The notes: generated by a model from the letters alone, not told the origin. 64,000 nt of DNA from Oscillibacter sp. 1-3 (GCF_000403435.2 NZ_KE159708.1:186001-250000), one strand, 5' to 3'; positions 28,501 through 36,474 are shown, counted from the stretch's first letter. Translations and numbers: made by a program.

Positions 28501-29030
28501 CGGAAGCCGTCGAAAAAATGGATGAAGGGAACCCGGCTTTTGACCGTGGTCAGGTGGGCTACCGCGGCCAGATCCATCACCTCCTGAACGCTGGCGGTGG
28601 ACATCATAGTCACGCCGGTGGTGCGGCAGCTCATCACGTCCTGATGATCGCCAAAGATATTATTGGCGTGCTGGGCCACAGAGCGGGCCGCCACATGGAA
28701 CACGGCGGGCATCCGGTGGCCGGCCATAATGTACAAATTTGGAATCATCAGCAGAAGTCCCTGGGAGGAGGTAAAGGTCGTGGCCATGGCCCCGGCCTCC
28801 GCGGCGCCGTGAAGTGCGCCGGCGGCGCCGCCCTCGGACTGCATCTCCACCAGCGTCACAGGCTGGCCAAACATATTCTTCCGTCCGGAGGACGCCCACT
28901 CGTCCACCTTCTCGCTCATGGGCGAGGAGGGGGTGATGGGGAAGATGCCTGCAACATCGGTAAAGTGGTAGGCAACGTGCGCGCAGGCCTCATTGCCGTC
29001 CATCGTTCGCATGATTTTTTTCTCTGCCAT
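25509..29030 (-). CDS. nifJ: Pyruvate:ferredoxin (flavodoxin) oxidoreductase
   Basis: A 1173-residue single-chain enzyme that converts pyruvate and CoA to acetyl-CoA, CO2 and reduced ferredoxin. Domains in order: pyrimidine-binding (FPITPSSPMSEKVDEWA), domain II, the gamma-type region, a 2x[4Fe-4S] insert (CLQCNQCAFVCP near residue 691; CTGCGSCAASCPAKDKAL near 741) and the thiamine-diphosphate domain (GGDGWAYDIGYGGLDHV near 963) with a further Cys cluster near FSGACAGCGETPYAKL. The start is the ATG behind GGAGATTTCT. It is the last gene of the IclR-controlled run, 77 bases behind the M24 gene. It may be the general enzyme or one that handles a 2-oxo acid made by that pathway. Confidence 0.96.
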   Translation of the reverse strand: MAEKKIMRTMDGNEACAHVAYHFTDVAGIFPITPSSPMSEKVDEWASSGRKNMFGQPVTLVEMQSEGGAAGALHGAAEAGAMATTFTSSQGLLLMIPNLYIMAGHRMPAVFHVAARSVAQHANNIFGDHQDVMSCRTTGVTMMSTASVQEVMDLAAVAHLTTVKSRVPFIHFFDGFRTSHEIQKIEVIDLDAAAELLDREALEAYHRIAMNPEHPVQRTTVQGPDVYYQSLEANNGAYDAIPAMVEGYMQGINRITGRDYHIFNYYGAEDAERVVVMMGSACEAAKEVVDYLRARGEKVGLLQIHLFRPFDMKYFLNAMPKTVKKVTAMDRSREAGAIAGAVYLDVCAAYANNKNAPAIYGGRYGLASKDVTPAQLKAVYDNMDAAEPRHLFTIGVVDDVTRLSLDVKEPLITESADTVSCKFWGLGSDGTVGANKNSAKIIGDHAGMYTQAYFEYDSKKSYGITKSHLRFSKDPIRSTYLIKAADFLACHAQSYITRYDMIHEIKDGGTFLLNTSWSEAELDSKLPGDVKKYIADHHVQFYIVDANKLARELGLGNHANMILQAAFFKLSGVMPVEDAVRRMKEAVQKTYAKKGEKVVGMNMAAVDAGVNSPVKVSVPAAWASAPDERTVDERLPDVVKNIVLPCNRQRGDDLPVSAFLNHQDGTYPLGTSKYDKRGIAASLPDWDPAKCLQCNQCAFVCPHAAIRAYLVNEEEAQAAPAGFTMAEARGAAGLKYRLQVSTLDCTGCGSCAASCPAKDKALTMKPADDSMYDETNWNYALTISGKPGVFDRKTLKGSQFSQPLVEFSGACAGCGETPYAKLLTQLYGEKTYWVNGVGCSLAWAGAFPSLPYTKNQEGRGPAFYGTLFEDQAENGLGMALAVKQRRGCVRLRAEALLPLVPGTEVETAIHAWLESFDDLDANDRDARILTDALEAAELTGEARTLADDILLHRDQLGKKVVWLFGGDGWAYDIGYGGLDHVMASGEDVNVFVVDTEVYSNTGGQSSKATPVGASAKFADGGKRTAKKDLGRLMMTYPNVYVASVAMGANPGQLMKAVTEAVEHKGPSIVIAYAPCINHGIKAGMASVQAEMKKAVDCGLWPLYRYNPDKAKPFSLDYKQPSVPVSEFLNGEVRYAGLKIKYPEIAEKLFAQAQREADERYKTYVRLEKSCNED

Positions 29031-29107
29031 AGAAATCTCCATTCTGCCTCCGGCTCAGCGCGGCGGCAATGTAATAACGTTTTCAGCCATCCTGCCGGAA
29101 ATCCCCT

Positions 29108-30217
29108 TTATTTGCAGACGGGCCCGGCGGGAAAATCCGTTAAAAACTCCACGCCGTCCCGCCTCAGCAGGATGGTATCTGTAATTCTCGGTCCGCCGAC
29201 GCCGGGAATATAAATGGTGGGAAGCAGCAGATCCACCACCATATTCTCCCGCAGGACTGCGGCGCTGCCCTTGGCAATGATGGGATAGAACTCGGACTGC
29301 CGGATTCCCACGCCATAGCCGATGTGCTCCATGACCCAATTTTGACCAAAGCCCTGCTCAGTCACATAGGCGGCGGCCGCGTCATAGAGCTCTCCGCAGG
29401 TCACGCCGGGCCGCAGCGCCTCCACGGCAATCCGCTGGGCCCCCTTGAGGACCTCGTAAATCCGCAGACTCTCCGGCTTCGGCGTTCCCAGGAAGACCGT
29501 GCGGCACATTTTTGCCGTATATCCGTCGCAGGACGCCCCCAGATGGATGACCACCGGAGCGTTGTCCTCAATGGGCGTCCGGCTGGCATAGGGATGCAGG
29601 TTCAGCTGGCGGCTGTGGGTCAGCACCTGCATCCGGAAGGAGGAGCCCATGGAGCCGGCCTTGGCCATGGCGTATTCCGCCTCCGCCAGCACCTCTGTCT
29701 CCAGCATTCCGGGCTGCACGCAGCCAATGGCGGCCCGCATGCCGGCGGCCAGCGCCTTTCCGGCGTTCCGCATCCGCTCAATCTCCTCCGGGGCTTTGAC
29801 GCTTCGGATCTCATAGCAGGGAATGGCGATGTCGCAAACCTGCATATCCGGCGCGGCGTCCCGGAGACACTGATAGTCCTTCAAGCTGATAAAATAGCGG
29901 GTGAAGCCCAGCTTCGGCGCCCTCCAGTTCCGCGCCTTCAGCCACGCCCCCATCATCGTGCTCTGATTGTGGGAGGGGAACCGATAGGGCGTTACCTTTT
30001 CGATGCCGCCGGCCTTTCGGACATGGCCCGCCTCCATCCACAGGCAGAACAGCTCTGGCTCGCCCTCGGCAGGCACCGCCAGTCCGCCTCCTTCCAAATC
30101 GTCAACGCCGGTGAAATAGATCAGGTTCTCCCGGTCATAGATCATGGCCGCGTCTATCCCCATCTCCCGCAGTTTCTCCTGCAGGGCCGCAATGCGCCCG
30201 GGCACCAGGTTCTTCAT
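29108..30217 (-). CDS. M24-family (Xaa-Pro peptidase/creatinase fold) protein with degenerate metal site
   Basis: A 369-residue protein with a creatinase N-terminal domain (residues 1-130) and an M24 pita-bread domain (EIERMRNAGKALAAGMRAAI onward). In metallopeptidases the first two metal ligands are aspartates around VLIDxGAxxxGYxxDxTR; here the segment is VVIHLGASCDGYTAKMC, with both replaced. This points to a metal-free hydrolase of the creatinase type, not a proline peptidase. AAAGGAG precedes the ATG. It is placed between the BenE-type permease and the pyruvate oxidoreductase, so a C-N or similar bond hydrolysis in the same pathway is a reasonable inference. Confidence 0.85.
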   Translation of the reverse strand: MKNLVPGRIAALQEKLREMGIDAAMIYDRENLIYFTGVDDLEGGGLAVPAEGEPELFCLWMEAGHVRKAGGIEKVTPYRFPSHNQSTMMGAWLKARNWRAPKLGFTRYFISLKDYQCLRDAAPDMQVCDIAIPCYEIRSVKAPEEIERMRNAGKALAAGMRAAIGCVQPGMLETEVLAEAEYAMAKAGSMGSSFRMQVLTHSRQLNLHPYASRTPIEDNAPVVIHLGASCDGYTAKMCRTVFLGTPKPESLRIYEVLKGAQRIAVEALRPGVTCGELYDAAAAYVTEQGFGQNWVMEHIGYGVGIRQSEFYPIIAKGSAAVLRENMVVDLLLPTIYIPGVGGPRITDTILLRRDGVEFLTDFPAGPVCK

Positions 30218-30307
30218 GCCAGTTTCTCCTTTCCAAATGGTACATAGAGCGGCGGCACAAAACCGGCCGCCGCCCTCGTATGATGTTCAAACGGTGATAA
30301 ATCCCTC

Positions 30308-31534
30308 TCAGCCCTCCACGGCGGCCTTGAAATCCTGGGGCTCGCAGATCAGGGAGACGACTACACCAATCACCAGCGCCCAGAAAGCGCAGCCAATATT
30401 CAAAAGGGTAATGCCGGACAGACCCACGCAGAAGGCGGAAAACGAACCATAGCGGAATCTGCCGCTGGAAAAGCCGTTTTTCAGGCACAGGATCAAAACG
30501 TTCATCATAGCCAGACCGGCCAGACAGTTTGCCAGACCGGCAGGGAAGCCGGCGACAAAGGTGATGGCGTAAACGCCCACCACGCCGAACAGGGCAAAGG
30601 TAATGCCGTTGACCACAGAGGCCACATAACGGCCCTCCTTCTCACCGGCGTCGGAAGAGCAGCAGATGGCGGTCATCGGACCGGCGATGTTGGCGTTATG
30701 TGCGCCGAAGAGGCCGGAGATGATGCCGCCGATACCGGAGGAGACTGTCATGGTGTTGGCGGGGACGAGATACCCCTCGGTGCGGAGAACGCCCATGGCC
30801 TGGGCATTTTCCGCGCCCATCACCAGCGCAGCCAGAGGGATGGAGCAGGAGAGGATCAACGTGCCGTTGAAAGCGGGGGCCACAATGCGGGGCGCGATGT
30901 AGGTGATATTGCTCATATCCGCGGTAAACTGTCTGGTGACCAGCGCGACCGCGAAGCCGGCAATCAGAGCCGCCACAACCGGCGGACACTTCTTGATAAC
31001 GCGGGGCACCAGAAAGAAGGCCAGAACCGCGGCGCCGCACACCACGGGGTTGCCCTGCGTGGTGGTGACAATGCCGGAGCCGAACTTCATCATCGCGCCG
31101 CCCACCATCGCCATAACAATTTCAAGAGGCAGGAATTGCATGATCTTTCCAATAGCGCCGGACAGGCCGATAATCAGCACAATGACGCCCGCGATGATAA
31201 AAGCGCCTGCGGCCTCGTTAAAGCTGTACCCCGCCAGGGCCGTGCCCATCAGGGTCGCGCCGGGGATGGAGTATGCGCCGGAGACGGGAATCTTGTAATA
31301 CAGCGCCAGAATCGTTCCCAGCAGACCGCCGAACACATAGATGCCAAATACCCAGGTCACGGTGTCCGCCAGGGTGAAGCCGGCGGCGTTGGCGGCGGCC
31401 ACAGTCACCAGGCAGGGGCCTGTGCAGCCGAATACGGTGGAGATCAGTCCCGCGGAAATCGTGCTCCCGTTCAAATGCTTCGGCAAGTCAGCCAGACCCG
31501 ATCGAAAACCCGGACCCTTTTCAAAGATTTTCAT
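30308..31534 (-). CDS. BenE-family (benzoate-type) membrane permease
   Basis: A 408-residue hydrophobic protein with about twelve membrane spans. It matches the BenE benzoate/H+ symporter family: GLADLPKHLNGSTISAGLIS at the N terminus, VSGAYSIPGATLMGTAL, and the internal SSGIGGIISGLFGAHNANIA repeat region. The start ATG at 31534 follows AAGGAGAAAACAT. It lies in the middle of a run of putative catabolic genes and would import their aromatic or heteroaromatic acid. The ligand may differ from benzoate. Confidence 0.85.
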   Translation of the reverse strand: MKIFEKGPGFRSGLADLPKHLNGSTISAGLISTVFGCTGPCLVTVAAANAAGFTLADTVTWVFGIYVFGGLLGTILALYYKIPVSGAYSIPGATLMGTALAGYSFNEAAGAFIIAGVIVLIIGLSGAIGKIMQFLPLEIVMAMVGGAMMKFGSGIVTTTQGNPVVCGAAVLAFFLVPRVIKKCPPVVAALIAGFAVALVTRQFTADMSNITYIAPRIVAPAFNGTLILSCSIPLAALVMGAENAQAMGVLRTEGYLVPANTMTVSSGIGGIISGLFGAHNANIAGPMTAICCSSDAGEKEGRYVASVVNGITFALFGVVGVYAITFVAGFPAGLANCLAGLAMMNVLILCLKNGFSSGRFRYGSFSAFCVGLSGITLLNIGCAFWALVIGVVVSLICEPQDFKAAVEG

Positions 31535-31601
31535 ATGTTTTCTCCTTAATACTTGTTTTTGACATCTGGGGCGTTTCTTCCCCAAAAGCAGAAACACACA
31601 C

Positions 31602-33074
31602 TCAGCCCTTCAGCTTTTCCAGGAGGGAGATGTCCACGCCGCGCTGGCGGAACCACTTGGGCATCAGCTCCTCATCCACCCGCCTGCTGACAATGGGCGC
31701 CTGACGGATCAGCAGCTCCGCCAGGGATTTCGAGCAGTTCAGACCTCCCATGGCCCCGTCGAATATGATGACCTTGTCGGTGCCGGTGGTCCGATAGGCG
31801 AACTCCATGGCGGATTCCGTCGTTTTGGCCACTACGGCGTGATCCATGTACTTGATGTTCATGGGCTCCATGTCGAACATGTCCGCCTGCTCCTGGCCCA
31901 CCACCACCGTGGGCACATGTTCGGAGAAGAACGCGGAGGGATAGCCCGTCCAGGCGTAGTTGTGGACGCACATCCTGATGGCCGGATTCAGCGGCGGAAT
32001 GCTCTTTTCAAAGGGTTTTCCGTTCTTGCCGTAGAAGGCCTCCGTATACCAGGTATAGGCCGGCAGGGGCGTCCCCTCCATGTCGTACAGGTCCTGATTG
32101 GCGCCGGTGAAATTGGCGTAGATCACGCCGGCGGAGAACACATAGGGGACGGGGCAGGGGAAATCCAGGACGGCGATGCACTCGTCAATGTCGCCGAAGA
32201 GGGTCATGATCTTGCCATACAGCTGGCAGCCGATGAAGGTGGCCCGGTCGTTGATGGCGTAGAGATCGTTGTCCGCGTCCACGCCGATGACGCCGTGGGG
32301 GCCCACGTTCAGGAAAGCGCCGAAGGCAAATTTCTTCTGAACAAATTCGGACTCAAAGATGGCGCGGGCCGTGAAGTTCGCGGCCCGGGGGCCCAGATTC
32401 TGATGATACGTGGAGCGCGTCTCAATGCGGGCATAGGACATGCCGAAGGGCTTGACGGCTTTGTCGATCTGGCGGTGGAAGTGAACCTCCCGCACATCGG
32501 TGTGATGGGCGTGGATGATCCAGTCCGCGTCGTACACGGCCTTGATGCCGTAGAGGGTGCCCACCTCTGTCTCAATGGGAATGCCCTCGTCCACCGGAGC
32601 GACGCCCTTGGTCTTTCCGGGCCCGTAGTATTTGTCCAGTTCATAGCGCTTGATGTACTCCTCGGTTTCCCGGAATCGCATTCCCACGCCGGCCCGGAGG
32701 CGGATATTGTCTGTGCCGGTCTTCTCGTGCACCACGTCCCGGATCGCCTTCAGCAAAATCGCGTATGGCTGGCCGCCCAGCAGGGTGAAGCCGTGGTGGG
32801 ACGCCAGAACGTTTACGCTGTCCGTGGATTGGATCATGGACATATCCACCTTGCGCAGCTCCTCCTTCGCCACCTCATACAGCCGGTCCAGCGCGTCGTC
32901 TCCGCCGGGATAGATGACCTGCGGCAGCTCGGGGAACAGCTCTGTCAGCCGCAGAGAGCACATACCGGGCAGCTCCGCCACACGCCTCTTCACCAGCGCG
33001 GGGTCGATGCCATACTGTGAGGGCTTCGGAGCGATGGGCATAATCGGTGCGTGCATCAGATTTTTATCAGCCAT
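31602..33074 (-). CDS. LarA-like (DUF2088-type) protein, tentative
   Basis: A 490-residue protein. The segment DNIRLRAGVGMRFRETEEYI, followed by GIPIETEVGTLYGIKAVYDADWIIHAHHTDVREVHF (split near residue 190), has the layout of the DUF2088 domain of nickel-pincer lactate racemase: a nucleotide-type loop, then an AD-x-I-I strand and histidines. The canonical LarA PH-x-GFSGG signature is not seen, so the match is weak. The ATG overlaps the ferredoxin gene by eight bases, behind AAGGAGG, which implies coupled translation with the redox protein. Substrate and reaction are unknown; a racemase, epimerase or hydro-lyase-like step on a hydroxy acid is possible. Confidence 0.5.
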   Translation of the reverse strand: MADKNLMHAPIMPIAPKPSQYGIDPALVKRRVAELPGMCSLRLTELFPELPQVIYPGGDDALDRLYEVAKEELRKVDMSMIQSTDSVNVLASHHGFTLLGGQPYAILLKAIRDVVHEKTGTDNIRLRAGVGMRFRETEEYIKRYELDKYYGPGKTKGVAPVDEGIPIETEVGTLYGIKAVYDADWIIHAHHTDVREVHFHRQIDKAVKPFGMSYARIETRSTYHQNLGPRAANFTARAIFESEFVQKKFAFGAFLNVGPHGVIGVDADNDLYAINDRATFIGCQLYGKIMTLFGDIDECIAVLDFPCPVPYVFSAGVIYANFTGANQDLYDMEGTPLPAYTWYTEAFYGKNGKPFEKSIPPLNPAIRMCVHNYAWTGYPSAFFSEHVPTVVVGQEQADMFDMEPMNIKYMDHAVVAKTTESAMEFAYRTTGTDKVIIFDGAMGGLNCSKSLAELLIRQAPIVSRRVDEELMPKWFRQRGVDISLLEKLKG

Positions 33075-33696
33075 GAGTGGCGCCTCCTTCTTCATCTGTC
33101 TGAATCTCGGCGATTTTATCCAGCAGGGCGCGATCCTCGTCGAAATAAAAGCCGCGGCTGCCGTATTTCTCCTTCACTTCTTGGGGCATATCCCACGCAG
33201 TCACCGTGGTGCCATACCACTGGAAGCCGTCCGGGTTGGGATGCAGTTCGTTTCCGGCAGCCTTGACCATACGCAGCATGGGCTGAATGCACTCGATGGT
33301 GCAGCCGGTGCGCATACCTGTGCGGGCGGACACTTCCTCCGGCGTTGTGGCCCCGTCCAGCAGGCAGGCGGCCACCTCCTCCGCGCGGGTGCCCACGCAG
33401 TAGCACAAAACCTGCTCTGGATTGAAGTGCGCCTTGGCGCACAGGCTGCGGATCTCCCGCGGATCAAACTTGGAGACATCCACGCCCACATCGAAAGACT
33501 CCTCCCGCTTAACCATTGTAATTGCGTAGAAGGGGCAGCGGTCAGCGCAGTTCGCGCAGGCCATGCACTTCTCCGGGTCGGAATGCGCCTTCTTGTCTGT
33601 GACGCGGATCGCATAAACAGGACAGACCTTTTCACAGATCCTGCATCCCCGGCAGATTTCCGGGTCCACTTTGGCCATCATTGTTACACGCTTCAT
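33067..33696 (-). CDS. Ferredoxin-BFD fusion protein
   Basis: 209 residues with two [4Fe-4S] motifs (CRGCRICEKVCP near residue 14 and CMACANCADRCP near 43), then a bacterioferritin-associated-ferredoxin-like [2Fe-2S] domain (CYCVGTRAEEVAACLLDG ... TGCTIEC, near residues 95-145) and a C-terminal tail without a known domain. It is a cytoplasmic electron carrier or the small subunit of an oxidoreductase. Its gene overlaps the LarA-like gene, so the two products probably form a complex. No flavoprotein partner such as a HcnA/LhgO-type oxidase is adjacent, which is unusual for BFD fusions. Confidence 0.8.
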   Translation of the reverse strand: MKRVTMMAKVDPEICRGCRICEKVCPVYAIRVTDKKAHSDPEKCMACANCADRCPFYAITMVKREESFDVGVDVSKFDPREIRSLCAKAHFNPEQVLCYCVGTRAEEVAACLLDGATTPEEVSARTGMRTGCTIECIQPMLRMVKAAGNELHPNPDGFQWYGTTVTAWDMPQEVKEKYGSRGFYFDEDRALLDKIAEIQTDEEGGATHG

Positions 33697-33775
33697 AAAA
33701 TGTTCCTTTCCTTCCTTTCAGCTGCAAGATATTTTATATTTCAGCTGTCCCGGCGGAAAACCGGAGCCGGCTGAA

Positions 33776-34552
33776 CTATTCCACGAACTTTACCGTAACG
33801 CTGCCCATGCCCTGAAAGCTGGCCGTCACCACGTCTCCCGCTTCCACGGGAACAGCGGCAGTCAGCGCGCCGGCCATCACGACACTGCCGGCCTTCAGTT
33901 CGATGCCGAATTCCGCCAGCATATTGGCCAGACACGCCACCGCGGCGGCGGGATTTCCCCATACCTCGGCGGTAGTTCCGCTGTTGACCAGCTCCCCGTT
34001 CTTCTCCAGCGTCATGCCTGTCAGCCGCATGTCCACCTGCTCGATGGGCGTCATCCGCGCACCCATCATCAGGCGGGCGGATGAACCGTTGTCCGCCACG
34101 GTGTCCTGGAGCTTGACCTTCCAGTCCTGAATGCGGGAGTCCACAATCTCAATGGACGGCGCCACATACCGGACGGCATCGTACACGTCCGCCACGGTGA
34201 CGCCGGGGCCTTTCAGCGTCTTGCTCAGGCAGAAGGACAGCTCCCCCTCCACCTTGGGCTGGATTAGCTGGGAGATATGGCAGACCTGCCCGTCAGTCAG
34301 GAGCATCCCGTCAAACAGGTGTCCATAGTCCGGCACATCCACATTCAGCAGCTTCTGCATCCCCTGGCTGGTGAGGCCGATCTTCATGCCGATCAGCCGC
34401 TGGCCGTTTTTCAGCCTCCGCTCGACGTTCACCAGCTGAATCCGATAGGCGTCCGCCACGGTCATCTCCGGAAACCGGTCTGTCAGCCGCTGGATCTGCG
34501 TCCGGTTCTCCTCCGCTTCCCAGAGCTGGTCCGCCAATTCATGGTAATTCAT
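33776..34552 (-). CDS. 2-oxopent-4-enoate hydratase/2-oxo-acid decarboxylase family (MhpD-like)
   Basis: A 258-residue protein of the MhpD/XylK/FAH-like family: GMKIGLTSQGMQKLLNVDVPDYGHLFDG (split near residue 70), then KVEGELSFCLSKTL with the acidic metal ligands, and the C-terminal AGSVVMAGALTAAVPVEAGD. Members add water to 2-hydroxypentadienoate or decarboxylate 4-oxalocrotonate late in ring-cleavage pathways. The ATG at 34552 follows GGAGGAAACAAAG. No companion aldolase or acylating aldehyde dehydrogenase (MhpE/MhpF) lies beside it, so the canonical meta-cleavage route is incomplete here. Confidence 0.88.
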   Translation of the reverse strand: MNYHELADQLWEAEENRTQIQRLTDRFPEMTVADAYRIQLVNVERRLKNGQRLIGMKIGLTSQGMQKLLNVDVPDYGHLFDGMLLTDGQVCHISQLIQPKVEGELSFCLSKTLKGPGVTVADVYDAVRYVAPSIEIVDSRIQDWKVKLQDTVADNGSSARLMMGARMTPIEQVDMRLTGMTLEKNGELVNSGTTAEVWGNPAAAVACLANMLAEFGIELKAGSVVMAGALTAAVPVEAGDVVTASFQGMGSVTVKFVE

Positions 34553-34591
34553 CTTTGTTTCCTCCAATCAAAATGAAATCGGTGCGTTCCT

Positions 34592-35500
34592 TTACTGCCC
34601 GTGGCGGTGATGGCTTCGGCATGCGCCCTTTTGTTTCCACTTCTCCGCCAGAACCGCCGCCAGAGCATCCGCCAGACGGGCGTTGTCCCACGATTCCGCC
34701 AGTCCCCGGAGCAGTACGGGAACCGCCAGCTCCACCTCGTCGTGGGGACCCGGCAAGGCGACAAGGGTGCTCAGCCCCTCGCTTCCCACGGCGATGCGGA
34801 CACCGTCCTTCACATGGCGTCCCGTCCCCTTGGTAAACTTCACCATATAGGGGGCGGCCGCTGCCGAAGCGACGGACAAAATCCCCTCCACGGTGCAGTC
34901 CTTGTCCTCTGCTCCCACACCGCCGCTGGTAACAATCAGGCCAAAGCCCCGGTTCAGCGCGTCCGACAGGTTTTCCACCACGTCGGGCAGACGGTCCGGG
35001 ATCACTCCGCCCACCGTCACCCGGTATCCGGCCCGCTCCAGCGCGTCCCGCAGATACGGGGTATTGGTGTCCTCAATCAGTCCCTGTTCCAGTTCAAAGC
35101 CCGTGGGAAAGACGATGGCCCGGCGGGCGACATTCTCTCGGATCGTCTCCGTCATCTCCGCCACCCGTTCCAGCATGGCGGACTGGTTCTCCACTCCGGC
35201 GCAGATTTGGCCCAGAATACCGTTGGAGTGGATATAGGTCTCTGGATACAGCGTCACCCCCGGCAGAGCGCCCACCGCCTCCAAAACGGCGGCCTCCCGG
35301 CCGATGATGTTTTCCTGTGGAATATCCGCCGCCAGCACGTCCAGGGTGATATGGCGGGGCCGCACATCCACAACCAGCACCTCGCCCTCCGGCAGTCCCA
35401 GCGCGCGGGCTACCGTGTTGGCCAAGTTCGTGAGATTGGTGTGCTCCAGAGTAATTTCATTGATCCACAGCTCGGTTTTTTCCAGCAAATTCAGTCCCAT
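34592..35500 (-). CDS. MoaB/CinA-like molybdopterin-binding-domain protein
   Basis: 302 residues. The C-terminal half is a MoaB/MogA/CinA domain (IEDTNTPYLRDALERAGYRV, LIVTSGGVGAEDKDCTVEGI, LVALPGPHDEVELAVPVLL). The N-terminal 130 residues form an extra domain that I do not recognise. It starts four bases after the NadC-like stop (GGAGGAATGAGCGA then ATG), so the two are coupled. Stand-alone proteins of this kind are found with molybdenum-hydroxylase maturation genes and in CinA-type nucleotide repair. No molybdoenzyme is encoded in the window. Confidence 0.8.
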   Translation of the reverse strand: MGLNLLEKTELWINEITLEHTNLTNLANTVARALGLPEGEVLVVDVRPRHITLDVLAADIPQENIIGREAAVLEAVGALPGVTLYPETYIHSNGILGQICAGVENQSAMLERVAEMTETIRENVARRAIVFPTGFELEQGLIEDTNTPYLRDALERAGYRVTVGGVIPDRLPDVVENLSDALNRGFGLIVTSGGVGAEDKDCTVEGILSVASAAAAPYMVKFTKGTGRHVKDGVRIAVGSEGLSTLVALPGPHDEVELAVPVLLRGLAESWDNARLADALAAVLAEKWKQKGACRSHHRHGQ

Positions 35501-35504
35501 TCGC

Positions 35505-36305
35505 TCATTCCTCCCCCAGCACGTCCAGCTTCATATCCAGCAGCTTCGCGTCCACGATTTCCTTGCCGATGCACAGAATATCGATTCCCCGTCCGGCCAG
35601 CTCCGGAATGTCGGTCAGCCGCACGTTCCCTGCGAAGGCGACCTCCGCCGGCTTCCGCCTGCCGAGGCGGTCCAGCGTCGTCAGACAGCGATCCAGATCC
35701 GCCAGTTCTCCGGTATCCACCATCAGGATGGCGGCGCCGCCATCAACGGCCTGAATCGTCTCCTCCTCTATGCCGGCGGTTATCCCCCGGATCTGCACCA
35801 CCCGGGTAAAGCCCGGCAGCCTTTGGCAGGCCTCCAGCGCCGCCGGAATGGAGCCGAACATCCGGATGAAATTTTTATCCAGATAGGCCATGGGCGGCTG
35901 GCAGATCCGAAAGGCGGCGCCGCCGGAGGCGGTGGCCGTCCGCACCATGTCTTTGATTTCCGGCGGCATCTTTTTCCAGGAGCCGGAGACAATCCGCACC
36001 CTGCCGTCCGCCAGCTGCACCGCCGTTCTGGCGGCGGTGGCGATGCCGGAGAATTTCGCCAGCGTTCCGATAATCTGCTCCTCCGCCATGGCGATTTGCT
36101 TTGGGGAGGCCAAAAAGTTTCCAAACCGCTCGCCGTGGGACAGCTCCTCCCCCTCTGCCCTGCAGAGCTCCAGGGCGATCCCCAGCGCTTTGGCACGGGC
36201 TCGGGCCGCTTCGACGCCCGAGAGCACGCCGGAGCGTTCCGCCGTGAGAACTGCCCGGAATTTTTTGCTTTCCATCCCCTGGAACAAAAGGTCTCGAACA
36301 TCCAT
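35505..36305 (-). CDS. NadC/ModD-like phosphoribosyltransferase-fold protein
   Basis: 266 residues with the quinolinate phosphoribosyltransferase layout: an N-terminal alpha/beta part (SGVLSGVEAARARAKALGI ... LAKFSGIATAARTAVQLA) and a barrel ending in AEVAFAGNVRLTDIPELAGRGIDIL. The usual TRKTxPG and GGGxxHR substrate motifs are replaced by SGSWKKMPPE and SGGAAFRICQ, so the ligand is probably not quinolinate. ModD proteins of molybdate operons are similar outliers. The start ATG at 36305 follows GGAGGGCGGTCT. It is the first gene of the run downstream of the IclR gene. Confidence 0.78.
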   Translation of the reverse strand: MDVRDLLFQGMESKKFRAVLTAERSGVLSGVEAARARAKALGIALELCRAEGEELSHGERFGNFLASPKQIAMAEEQIIGTLAKFSGIATAARTAVQLADGRVRIVSGSWKKMPPEIKDMVRTATASGGAAFRICQPPMAYLDKNFIRMFGSIPAALEACQRLPGFTRVVQIRGITAGIEEETIQAVDGGAAILMVDTGELADLDRCLTTLDRLGRRKPAEVAFAGNVRLTDIPELAGRGIDILCIGKEIVDAKLLDMKLDVLGEE

Positions 36306-36332
36306 AGACCGCCCTCCGATATTCTGTATTAA

Positions 36333-36438
36333 CAAACACTGTTCGGAAATAATGAAACAATAAGACAAATACTGGTCCTCTGAAAAACCACGTAACCTTA
36401 ACACAGATACGATTTTCAATATTATCAAACGCTGTTCG
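36333..36438. promoter_or_regulatory. Direct repeats CAAAC(A/G)CTGTTCG, candidate IclR operator
   Basis: CAAACACTGTTCG (36333-36345) recurs as CAAACGCTGTTCG (36426-36438), 93 bases apart, in the only intergenic space between the IclR gene and the NadC-like gene. The core AACA-C-TGTT of the first copy is palindromic, as expected of an IclR half-operator. Confidence 0.5.
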
Positions 36439-36474
36439 CTTCTGCATTTTAAGATAGAGCCACCGGGAGATTTC

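Noticed and set aside
26091-29213. 1040-residue open frame opposite the pyruvate oxidoreductase
   Set aside because: Shadow of a GC-rich gene; low-complexity Gly/His/Val-rich product with no domain.
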